A DNA stretch of 6,432 nucleotides, taken from an uncultured Halioglobus sp. GTDB taxonomy: Bacteria; Pseudomonadota; Gammaproteobacteria; Pseudomonadales; Halieaceae. The stretch lies in contig CAJQQW010000246.1 of assembly GCA_905480565.1 (NCBI GenBank), positions 1 to 6,432 of the forward strand, in the 5' to 3' direction. Positions 1 through 6,432 of the stretch are shown in pieces. A model generated the notes under the pieces. The model made no database searches, was not told where the DNA came from, and saw only the letters and a program-made list of their open reading frames with translations. The stretch's first letter is position 1. Each line of letters opens with the position of its first letter. A program made the position numbers and the translations under genes.

Positions 1-360
1 TAACGCCAACATGTTACCCTTAATGAAATTCAAGCGTAAATTGGAAAATACGTTTTTCAAAAAGTTACATCTACCTAAATGCTCTTCACGAATCTCCAAA
101 CCAGTAACATCAGCTCCATGCTTCGCAATATGGTAGGAAAGCCCTCCCTCAAAACATCCGATATCAAGGACGCGACACTCCTTAATGGGTTTACGAGCAT
201 AGAGTTCAATTTGCATTGAATAAATGTCACCGCGAGTCTGCAGCCAGTTAGCCGACCCTTTATTCCCAAAAGTAAACTGACCTTCCGCATACTACACGCT
301 ATGTGCATTCCAAGGACCAAATTGATCCACGCATGCCTTATACGACTGTAAGCTAGTCAT
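1..360 (-). pseudogene. Class I SAM-dependent methyltransferase, N-terminal part, interrupted by a stop codon and cut by the window edge
   Basis: Read on the minus strand, an ATG at 360-358 follows an AGGA (complement of 372-375) by 11 bases and opens a frame beginning MTSLQSYKACVDQFGPWNAH. After SV comes an in-frame TAG (294-292), and the same frame then stays open to the left edge. It contains the SAM-binding motif I VLDIGCFEGG (near 168-139) and, after GADVTG, an acidic LE of the kind that binds the ribose hydroxyls. The FGPWNAH motif before the stop and the region after it both look like parts of one methyltransferase of the type found in sugar and glycan clusters, so I read the TAG as a nonsense mutation, possibly CAG to TAG. 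An internal ATG at 216-214 could give a shortened product but loses the conserved N-terminus. The methylated substrate is unknown. It runs opposite to the intact genes and is visibly more A+T rich. The methyltransferase call is fairly sure; loss of function is likely but unproven. Confidence 0.72.
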
Positions 361-549
361 AGTTGCCAAATTCCTAATCGTCATCCGCAGTGCTCAAAGT
401 CTACCACATCGAACCCGGAACATACTCATTCCAAAGGGCCTCACACATCATTAACACCAAACGCGACTAGCAACAACAAACACACTAAAGCTGTCCAGCA
501 GATTCTTACCGGTTAACTTTTGCGAGCCATCAAATATCGGCCCTCACGG
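361..549. other. A+T-rich spacer between the methyltransferase and transposase remnants
   Basis: No complete gene is supported in these 189 bases. The only identifiable signal is the Shine-Dalgarno-like AGGA (complement of 372-375) for the minus-strand methyltransferase. On the minus strand, positions 545-513 read EGRYLMARKS followed by TAA, which could be the C-terminal end of an older gene cut off by the insertion sequence. It is too short to identify. I found no convincing promoter, no terminator and no clear IS6-type terminal inverted repeat. Confidence 0.4.
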
Positions 550-1246
550 TTAAGCAACTGCCCTACTCCATTCGTTGAACGCACCGATCCTGAGATTCCG
601 ATAATGTTCAGCTCTGACCAGGTGCCTTCCAAGATTGAATAAATTACCGACAACAGCATGAGCGGCAACAAGTCTCTGGGCCTGCTTCATCGATTTGAAT
701 CGCCGCATATCTCCCTCTCTTGTCCTAGTCGACCCATGAGATTGCTGTGCCTGATTCTTTTGACGCTGTTGAGTGTTGTGGATCGTTGCGGATACCAACA
801 TCTCGATGTGATACCGAATAACTGCGTGACTTTGAATTCATGATCCTCTTGGGCACTCCGCCATGCAGGCTTAGCAGTCGTTTGAAGAGACGTTTCGCGA
901 CAGCACCATCCGGCTTGGCCTGGATATAGAAATCAACCACTTCACCATCTTGGTCCACAGCCCTTCATAGGTAATGCTGCTTGCCGTTGATCTGAATGGT
1001 CCGGCACACGGGCGAACACTTCGTCACTATCAAAAGTATCGCCGTAACCTCTATGCTTTCGCTTGAGGCCTCTTGTGTAGATCGCGCCGAACTTGACGCA
1101 CCACAGGGGTATCGATTCCCGCGCAACGATGATTCCGCGCCTGCAAGGAGATCTTGGAACCAAGATGGCTCAGGTTGAATCGGTAGTAAAGCCAGACAGC
1201 GCAGGAAATCATAGCTGGGACATCGGTGTCGTTTTTAGGTATTCAT
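550..1246 (-). pseudogene. Degenerate IS6-family DDE transposase
   Basis: Pieces of one IS6-family transposase lie in order along the minus strand in different frames. ATG 1246-1244 reads MNT, then a TAA (1237-1235), then KRHRCPS. After a shift near 1215 comes MISCAVWLYYRFNLS. Shifts between about 1175 and 1145 pass through FQDLLA to RRGIIVARESIPLWCVKFGA and on to GDTFDSDEVF. A shift near 1005 leads to INGKQHYL, a TGA (967-965) where the family has Trp, then RAVDQDGEVVDFYIQAKPDG. A shift near 800 leads to the C-terminal part with MRRFKSMKQAQRL, ending in TAA at 550. The total, about 232 codons, is the usual IS6 length. Of the DDE triad only the first Asp (SDEVF, 1025-1023) remains. The second lies in IMNSKSRSY where TDKLRSY is expected, and the Glu of NRAE is Gln in NQAQ. 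The gene is dead both by reading frame and by active site. Family assignment is confident; exact shift points are approximate. Confidence 0.9.
550..1246 (-). mobile_element. Remnant of an IS6-family insertion sequence (body only)
   Basis: The decayed transposase marks an old IS6-like element between the methyltransferase remnant and the intact polysaccharide genes. IS6 elements usually end in about 14-bp inverted repeats close to both ends of the transposase gene. Nothing at 500-550 or 1247-1340 matches convincingly, and no target duplication is visible, so the true ends are unknown and the coordinates given are those of the coding remnant. It cannot transpose by itself. Confidence 0.75.
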
Positions 1247-1353
1247 GAGGCGATTCCAATGATCTCAGCCGTTTGACTTGTTAATACACTGAAGAACGTT
1301 TATCTGGCATTCTAGCGACCTCTGCAGGACAATGACGGCTCGATAACGCAGTC
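1247..1353. other. Upstream region of the membrane-protein pair; weak promoter candidate
   Basis: This gap separates the divergently oriented transposase remnant from the first intact gene and must hold that gene's promoter unless transcription enters from outside. TTGACT at 1273-1278 matches a sigma-70 -35 box in five of six positions. The nearest AT-rich -10 candidate, TTTATC at 1299-1304, is poor and sits 20 bases away. A five-codon reading frame ATG ACG GCT CGA TAA (1332-1346) lies just upstream of the gene, with CAGGA (1325-1329) only two bases before its ATG. Nothing here is strong enough to call outright. Confidence 0.25.
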
Positions 1354-2601
1354 GTGACAATGCAAGAAAAGAATCACAACGTTTCTCGTCTCTACAACAA
1401 CAGGGAGTTTGGCATTGCGATAGGCTGGACCGCGCTTTCGCTTGTGCTCAGCGGGCTCATCCTGAGTGTTGGTTACCTGCTGTTTTCATCGTCGATGGCC
1501 GGCCTGCGCTCCGAGCAGGCTGCACAGGTCGCACCGCAAAGCGTGTCTGGGGCTGCGCTGGTCATACGCTCTGGTGGCGGTTACAGGACGCCTGGAAGGG
1601 CCCTCGCCGTGACGGAACTGCGCCGTGGTGTGGACGATGGGCGAGCTATCGCCACGGTATTGCGTCGATTTAACGCGGCAGACTTCCCCGTAATGGAGTA
1701 TAAACTGGCCGGACGCCATCTCGAGACCTATGTTTATTTTATTTGGCGCACGGCCGAAGACCCGGAAACGGTGTTCAATACCTTGTTACCCTTGAATGCC
1801 GGCAAGGGCGGCACCCTGGTGCTAGGCGAGCACGAAAGCTGGACGGGGAAGATCACCGAAATCGGCTTCGACATCTACGGCAAGTTGCCAGAGCCTCTAC
1901 TCATCAAGTCTCTCACATTTTTACCTCTGCCCCAGACCTGGCAGGCAGCGCTGGCAGATGTCTGGCGCGAGTGGTTAGTCGGAGGAAGCTGGTCCCAGCG
2001 GTCTGTCCATACCCTAATGGCAACCCACCGCCCGAGCGGCCTATCACCTGTGATCGCTATCTCAGCGTGGTCCGGGCTCGCTTTCCTGTTACTTGCACTG
2101 GCCCGCCCGATAGCCAAATCGCTGAGCTCGCTAAGCTTCCTTTTTGCCGTTGTCTTGCCGTGGCTTGCACTAGACCTGTTGTGGCAGTCTTCCCTATCAC
2201 ACCGGCTGGATGAAACTCGCTATCTGTTTGCTGGAAAGACGCAAACGGAAAAACACCTGGCTAACTATGATAGTGATTTGTATCGTTATGCCGCCCACCT
2301 TAAGGCAGATGTGCTGCCGGCGCCAGGGACCCGGATATTTCTCCTGGAAGATACTGCGCATAGAACCTACAGACGGCTCCGCGCCCAGTACTACTTGCTC
2401 CCTCACAACCTCTACAACTATGACCGTTTCCCTCGCCCGGAGCAGACAGAACCGGGAGATTACATACTGGTTCTGGGCGAGGTGCCGGGGCTTGCTTACG
2501 AGCAGGGTGCCCTGCGTTGGGATAAAAAATCGCTGCCTGCTGAGTTGATTGACGTGCACTCCATGGGAAGCGTCTACCGGATCGTAGGAGGCGGACAATG
2601 A
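1354..2601 (+). CDS. Unrecognised membrane-anchored protein, probable partner of the downstream GT-C-like transferase
   Basis: A 415-residue protein I cannot assign to a named family. One membrane segment at about 19-44 is followed by a polar region of some 185 residues (about 45-230) with alternating hydrophobic and polar stretches suggesting beta structure. Two close helices follow (about 232-250 and 258-277), then a soluble C-terminal part to 415. If the N-terminus is cytoplasmic, both large parts are extracytoplasmic. The C-terminal part has RIFLLED and then RRLRAQYYLLPHNLYNYDRF. I associate similar RYxLxP-like stretches with soluble parts of membrane proteins in glycan clusters, but this is memory, not a search. 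The start is uncertain: GTG 1354 and ATG 1360 are both in frame and neither has a good Shine-Dalgarno. The next in-frame Met (codon 49) would remove the first helix. The stop overlaps the next start (ATGA), implying coupled translation and a joint role. Inference: periplasmic accessory or sugar-binding subunit in polysaccharide assembly. Confidence 0.8.
   Translation: MTMQEKNHNVSRLYNNREFGIAIGWTALSLVLSGLILSVGYLLFSSSMAGLRSEQAAQVAPQSVSGAALVIRSGGGYRTPGRALAVTELRRGVDDGRAIATVLRRFNAADFPVMEYKLAGRHLETYVYFIWRTAEDPETVFNTLLPLNAGKGGTLVLGEHESWTGKITEIGFDIYGKLPEPLLIKSLTFLPLPQTWQAALADVWREWLVGGSWSQRSVHTLMATHRPSGLSPVIAISAWSGLAFLLLALARPIAKSLSSLSFLFAVVLPWLALDLLWQSSLSHRLDETRYLFAGKTQTEKHLANYDSDLYRYAAHLKADVLPAPGTRIFLLEDTAHRTYRRLRAQYYLLPHNLYNYDRFPRPEQTEPGDYILVLGEVPGLAYEQGALRWDKKSLPAELIDVHSMGSVYRIVGGGQ
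2586..2591 (+). promoter_or_regulatory. Strong Shine-Dalgarno for the GT-C-like gene
   Basis: AGGAGG lies six bases before the ATG at 2598, inside the last codons of the preceding gene. It fixes the start of the second gene at the ATGA overlap rather than at a later ATG, and it means the second gene can be initiated efficiently by ribosomes finishing the first. Confidence 0.85.
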
Positions 2602-4037
2602 CCGCTCCGGAACTTTCATTCCCAGGTCTGGTCGTCGCTCATTTAATCCCATGGCTGATGGGCGGCGCATTGGCCTATGCACTGCTGAAACCCAGGGGTA
2701 AATGGAACGGCTTCATAATCGCAGGCCACGGATATCTGCTCGGTGTACTCATCACCACGGTGCTTATGAAAGCCTCTGGATTGCTGGGTTTTGCGGTACA
2801 GTTCTGGCCGCTTCTGGCACTGCAACTGCTGCTTGCCATGGCGATTATGGCCTGGTCAATCATGCGACAAACAGAGTCACAGATCGTCCGGGCACCCACG
2901 GTAATGGCCGCCTGGCAAGTGGGTGTTGTAGTCTGCTTATTGTTACTGATTGCGGCGCGTTACTACCTGATTGCCAATGAACTGTTGTTGAGGCCGCTGT
3001 TTCCCTGGGATGCATGGATGAACTGGGCACCTGAGCCCGTAACCTGGTTTTTCCATGGCGGTGAGCCTGTCCCCTTCGTCTCTCCGAAGGAGTGGCTGGA
3101 AGCTGGCGGAAAATCTCTTATGTATACCCATGGAGCGGGCTTAGCGTGGAAAAACCCGGATACGGTACCTCTGATCCAGCTTTGGGCAATGATGGGGCTG
3201 GGCACCAGTGATCACCCACTCATCTATCTGTCGTGGCTCTTCGTAGTCATTGCGCTGGGTTCTGCGCTTTATGGCCACCTGCGTCTCTCAGGTTTAGGCA
3301 TTCCAAGCGCCATGCTGGCCAGTTACGCTCTGCTCTCTTTGCCTCTGGTAAACGTGCATGTTGCTCTGGCCGGTTACGCTGACATCTGGGTTGCGGCGGC
3401 ATTTGGCGGTGCAGTCATGGCGCTGTATGCATGGCAAGAGCAAGGGGAGCCGGGTTACGCCATAATCGGACTGCTGCTTGCCGTGCTATGCACCCTGCTC
3501 AAGGTGCCAGGACTCGTCCTCGGTGGTATTTTATTAGTCCTGCTTGGCATCTATGCACTGCGACTGGGAAGGACGCCCATTATGTGGACGCTGGGTTTGA
3601 CGGGGCTAGTCGTCATCTATGCGCTGTTGGTGGGTATAGACATCCCGCTAGGCAACCTGGGCCGGATCACGCTAAGTAACAGGGAAATCGTACTACCGTA
3701 TCTCGGGCGTTCCGAACTGGCCTACCATTCAATCCACAGGGAAATGGCATTGACCCTGTTTACTATGTGGAACTGGAACCTACTCTGGTACGTGTTCTTC
3801 ACCGCAGGGCCATTGCTATTATGCTTGCGCCGAACGGGTCTGATCCCGTCGCTCGATCTGATGGCGCTGTACCTGGCTCTGCTGTTCATGTTCGTCACCT
3901 ACTTCTTCACTTACCGTTACCAGTTTGTTCAGGACTTCACCCAGATCAACAGGGCACTCATGTATACGGTGCCGGTGATTGTGTTCTCCTTAGCCATTCG
4001 AATATACCGTGGTTTTTTTGCCCGCGAACCGGTGTAA
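2598..4037 (+). CDS. Polytopic membrane protein, putative GT-C-fold glycosyltransferase or polymerase
   Basis: A 479-residue protein with about 11-12 predicted membrane helices: roughly 9-28, 36-58, 62-86 and 105-126, then a long loop to about 205, then seven or eight more to about 472. The loop starts with FPWDAWMNWAPEP (Asp138, Glu146) and holds NPDTVPLIQLW. Many bacterial GT-C-like proteins have a WDAxxxW segment followed by a P-x-x-P-L-I segment in the loop facing the periplasm, where an acidic residue is catalytic. Further conserved-looking points are GYAD (259-262), Lys302 in LLKVPG, and NRALMYTVPV near the end. GT-C enzymes take sugars from polyprenyl-phosphate donors at the outer face of the inner membrane. 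Linkage to WcaJ-like and Glf genes fits a late step: side-branch addition, polymerisation or ligation. It overlaps the preceding gene by 4 bases and no other gene follows before the terminator at 4182. It could instead be a Wzy-like polymerase, but the acidic loop motif favours GT-C. Donor and acceptor are unknown. Confidence 0.75.
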   Translation: MTAPELSFPGLVVAHLIPWLMGGALAYALLKPRGKWNGFIIAGHGYLLGVLITTVLMKASGLLGFAVQFWPLLALQLLLAMAIMAWSIMRQTESQIVRAPTVMAAWQVGVVVCLLLLIAARYYLIANELLLRPLFPWDAWMNWAPEPVTWFFHGGEPVPFVSPKEWLEAGGKSLMYTHGAGLAWKNPDTVPLIQLWAMMGLGTSDHPLIYLSWLFVVIALGSALYGHLRLSGLGIPSAMLASYALLSLPLVNVHVALAGYADIWVAAAFGGAVMALYAWQEQGEPGYAIIGLLLAVLCTLLKVPGLVLGGILLVLLGIYALRLGRTPIMWTLGLTGLVVIYALLVGIDIPLGNLGRITLSNREIVLPYLGRSELAYHSIHREMALTLFTMWNWNLLWYVFFTAGPLLLCLRRTGLIPSLDLMALYLALLFMFVTYFFTYRYQFVQDFTQINRALMYTVPVIVFSLAIRIYRGFFAREPV

Positions 4038-4102
4038 TCATTAGCTAAAAGCGGCCAATACTTAAACAGAAAACCTCAGGCTGGGTGGTTTCATCGTGCA
4101 GA

Positions 4103-4134
4103 GCTTTGCCAGCGATGGGCGCTGCTGGCAAAGC
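4103..4134. repeat. Perfect 11-bp inverted repeat in the intergenic gap
   Basis: GCTTTGCCAGC (4103-4113) and its exact reverse complement GCTGGCAAAGC (4124-4134) flank a 10-base loop. No T-run follows, so it is not a standard intrinsic terminator. It lies 65 bases after the GT-C-like gene and 48 bases before the true terminator. It may protect the 3' end of the upstream mRNA, bind a dimeric regulator, or be a copy of a scattered palindromic repeat. Nothing in the sequence decides between these. Confidence 0.7.
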
Positions 4135-4181
4135 GCATTGACGCAATTAGTTTAGCCTCAAAGCCCCTGTCATGGCATACT

Positions 4182-4205
4182 AAAGACCGTCGCGGCGGTC
4201 TTTTT
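4182..4205 (+). terminator. Intrinsic (rho-independent) terminator
   Basis: AAAGACCG (4182-4189) and CGGTCTTT (4196-4203) form an 8-bp stem around the six-base loop TCGCGG, and the plus strand ends in a run of five T (4201-4205). The stem starts with A-runs matching the T tract, so it could also work in the minus direction, but no minus-strand gene ends here. It should end transcription of the membrane-protein pair before the WcaJ-like gene, so that gene needs its own promoter, read-through or antitermination. Confidence 0.85.
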
Positions 4206-4260
4206 AGCCGAGCCAATTTGCTTCGAAGCGGCCCGATAACCAACTACCAAGAGATAAGCG

Positions 4261-5652
4261 GTGTATCCCCAAGGCTACTTAAAAGAACATTCGAGCGCTC
4301 TGCTATGGGCCATGCGAATCCTTGACGTAATGGTTTCGCTTATTTTCTGTCTATTTGCCTATCATCACGTGTTTGGGGAGGAGGCAATTCGCCCTCACTA
4401 CGAGATTGCGATAATCATTTCTGTGCTCGTGCAAATGCTGGTATTTCATGCCTATTCGCTTTACCGGGCATGGCGAGGGATCGACTACCTGCAGGAAATG
4501 ACGGTCGTTTTTCTTGCCTGGGTCACGGTCTTTGCCATTCAGGTGTTCCTCGCGGCGATCACCAAAACCACGGAAAGTTATTCCCGCGCCTGGCTGCTGC
4601 TTTGGTTCACCTTCGGTGGGACAGCGATAATACTTTTCAGGCATGCCCTTCGAATGGTGCTCAAAAAAATGAGAGCAAAAGGATACAATCTCAGGCATAT
4701 CGTAATTATTGCCTCGGGAGACATAGGTTATCGAGCCTATCAAACGATCACGGCGTCACCCGCCAGTGGGTTCAACGTCATCGGGTACTTTACAGACGAC
4801 TCGACCCCAGAATTTGACTCGGCGCAGACTCATGTCGGCCGGCTGGAAGAAGTCTCCGATTTCATAACCAGTCATCAGGTCGACCAGGTCTGGCTCGCCG
4901 CGCCGCTGTCGGAAGCGATTCTAATTGAGCGGATAGTAAAAGAGCTGCAAGGCACGTCGCTGGATCTCCGCCTCATACCTGATATTTTTGGGCTGCGATT
5001 GATCAACCACTCGGTGAGCAATATCGCAGGCCTGTCCGTGATCAATATCTCCGTATCGCCGATGGAAGGTATCAGTCTGTGGATTAAGACACTGGAAGAC
5101 AAGGTGCTCGCCACCCTCCTGCTCCTGTTAGTGTTCCCGCTGATGCTGGTGATTGCACTGGCAGTCAAGGTAAGCGGCCCCGGCCCTGTATTATACCGAC
5201 AGACACGCCTTAGCTGGAACCTGCGGGAGTTCGAAATGTACAAGTTCCGGACAATGCCTTGGGGTACGGAAGACGCGAGCGGGCCGGTTCGTGCCACTTC
5301 AGGAGAACACAGGGCAACGCCGGTTGGGAAATTCCTGCGGCGAACATCACTTGATGAGCTTCCCCAATTCTGGAATGTGATCAAGGGCGATATGTCTATC
5401 GTCGGGCCACGCCCTGAAAGGCCGGCCTTTGTACAGGAACTCAAGCACGAGGTACCCAGCTACATGCAGAAGCACATGGTCAAAGCAGGCATAACCGGCT
5501 GGGCACAAGTGAACGGCTGGCGCGGCGATACAAATATGCATGAGCGCATCGAGCACGATCTGTATTACATTGATAACTGGTCATTGTGGCTAGATTTCAA
5601 AATTATTCTCATGACGCTGTTTACAGGGCTGGTGCATAAAAACGCATACTAG
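4261..5652 (+). CDS. wcaJ: WcaJ-like undecaprenyl-phosphate hexose-1-phosphate transferase
   Basis: A 463-residue polyprenyl phosphoglycosyltransferase, the usual length of the WcaJ/EpsL-type long family. It moves hexose-1-phosphate (typically glucose, sometimes galactose) from the UDP-sugar to undecaprenyl phosphate, the first committed step of glycan assembly at the inner membrane. Four N-terminal helices (about 14-36, 47-68, 80-100, 110-132) precede a degenerate Rossmann-like region (about 145-255, starting HIVIIASGDIG). A membrane-inserted helix with Pro293 follows, then the catalytic core: SGPGPVLYRQTR (305-316), YKFRTM (327-332), TSLDELPQ with the Asp365-Glu366 dyad, IVGPRPERP (380-388), and ITGWAQVNGWRGDT. 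All hallmark residues are present, so it should be active. The start is GTG 4261, with a modest AAGAGA upstream. Met18 is an alternative but would cut into the typical start of the first helix. It lies after a terminator and 30 bases before glf. Sugar specificity cannot be read from sequence; the symbol denotes the family. Confidence 0.93.
   Translation: MYPQGYLKEHSSALLWAMRILDVMVSLIFCLFAYHHVFGEEAIRPHYEIAIIISVLVQMLVFHAYSLYRAWRGIDYLQEMTVVFLAWVTVFAIQVFLAAITKTTESYSRAWLLLWFTFGGTAIILFRHALRMVLKKMRAKGYNLRHIVIIASGDIGYRAYQTITASPASGFNVIGYFTDDSTPEFDSAQTHVGRLEEVSDFITSHQVDQVWLAAPLSEAILIERIVKELQGTSLDLRLIPDIFGLRLINHSVSNIAGLSVINISVSPMEGISLWIKTLEDKVLATLLLLLVFPLMLVIALAVKVSGPGPVLYRQTRLSWNLREFEMYKFRTMPWGTEDASGPVRATSGEHRATPVGKFLRRTSLDELPQFWNVIKGDMSIVGPRPERPAFVQELKHEVPSYMQKHMVKAGITGWAQVNGWRGDTNMHERIEHDLYYIDNWSLWLDFKIILMTLFTGLVHKNAY

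Positions 5653-6432
<780 letters not shown>

Larger units (their letters stand above)
4038..4260. other. Intergenic gap between the membrane-protein pair and the WcaJ-like gene
   Basis: These 223 bases contain no supported gene. They hold the 11-bp inverted repeat, the intrinsic terminator and a short perfect palindrome GCTTCGAAGC (4220-4229). Only 55 bases lie between the terminator and the GTG start at 4261, and I see no good sigma-70 promoter in them. No JUMPstart/ops element was recognised. The Shine-Dalgarno for the next gene is a modest AAGAGA just before 4255. Confidence 0.55.

Noticed and set aside
658..843. Plus-strand open frame of 61 codons
   Set aside because: It lies antisense to the C-terminal part of the IS6 transposase, has no recognisable motif or good ribosome binding site, and is explained as a shadow.
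1273..1304. Sigma-70 promoter with TTGACT and TTTATC
   Set aside because: The -35 box is good but the spacing is 20 bases and the -10 box is poor, so it is noted only as a weak candidate.
1332..1346. Five-codon frame ATG ACG GCT CGA TAA as a leader peptide
   Set aside because: The Shine-Dalgarno-like CAGGA is only two bases from its ATG, and no attenuator hairpin or codon run is seen. Such a short frame is expected by chance.
1264..1353. Minus-strand open frame reading LRYRAVIVLQRSLEC before the transposase
   Set aside because: I could not relate it to any family. It has no start signal and it extends antisense into the following gene, so chance is the simplest explanation.
2197..2682. Minus-strand open frame of 161 codons across the junction of the membrane pair
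   Set aside because: The plus strand here encodes two coherent proteins with an ATGA overlap and a strong Shine-Dalgarno. The antisense translation has no domain-like pattern.
4071..4091. Small hairpin AAACC and GGTTT after the GT-C-like gene
   Set aside because: Only a five-base stem with an 11-base loop and no following T-run; weaker than the real terminator downstream.
4126..4143. Sigma-54 promoter-like CTGGCA and TTGAC
   Set aside because: The spacing does not put a GC at the required -12 position, and the sequence is mostly explained by the inverted repeat.
4875..5444. Minus-strand open frame of 189 codons
   Set aside because: It lies wholly antisense to the Rossmann-like and catalytic region of the WcaJ-like gene. 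Its serine- and arginine-rich, low-motif translation is typical of an antisense shadow.

Overview
The window looks like part of a surface-polysaccharide (exopolysaccharide, capsule or O-antigen) biosynthesis region of a Gram-negative bacterium, most likely a gammaproteobacterium. This guess rests on protein style only: a WcaJ-type phosphoglycosyltransferase, a bacterial Glf, and a decayed IS6-family transposase of a type I associate with Halomonas, Marinobacter and Pseudomonas relatives. Genus cannot be fixed from the sequence. The right four fifths has moderately high GC with regular codon use. The first ~550 bases are visibly richer in A+T and probably have another origin.

Left part (1-1353) is a graveyard on the minus strand. 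Positions 1-360 hold the N-terminal part of a class I SAM-dependent methyltransferase whose frame carries an internal TAG. It runs off the left edge. Positions 550-1246 hold an IS6-family transposase broken by two nonsense codons and about five frameshifts, with two of its three catalytic acidic residues gone. No plus-strand gene is supported here.

Right part (1354-6432) is intact and all on the plus strand. Two membrane-protein genes overlap by 4 bases (1354-2601 and 2598-4037). The first encodes an unrecognised three-helix protein with large predicted extracytoplasmic parts. The second encodes a polytopic protein with features of GT-C-fold, lipid-sugar-dependent glycosyltransferases. A 223-base gap follows, with a perfect 11-bp hairpin and a strong intrinsic terminator. 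Next come a WcaJ-like initiating phosphoglycosyltransferase (4261-5652) and, 30 bases on, UDP-galactopyranose mutase glf (5683 to beyond the right edge).

Inferred joint role: the WcaJ-like enzyme loads the first hexose-1-phosphate onto undecaprenyl phosphate at the inner membrane. Glf makes UDP-galactofuranose, implying a galactofuranose-containing glycan. The GT-C-like protein with its partner would act on the periplasmic side, adding a sugar, or polymerising or ligating the glycan. No flippase, chain-length regulator or ordinary cytoplasmic glycosyltransferase is visible, so the pathway continues outside the window. The least described element is the overlapping membrane-protein pair.
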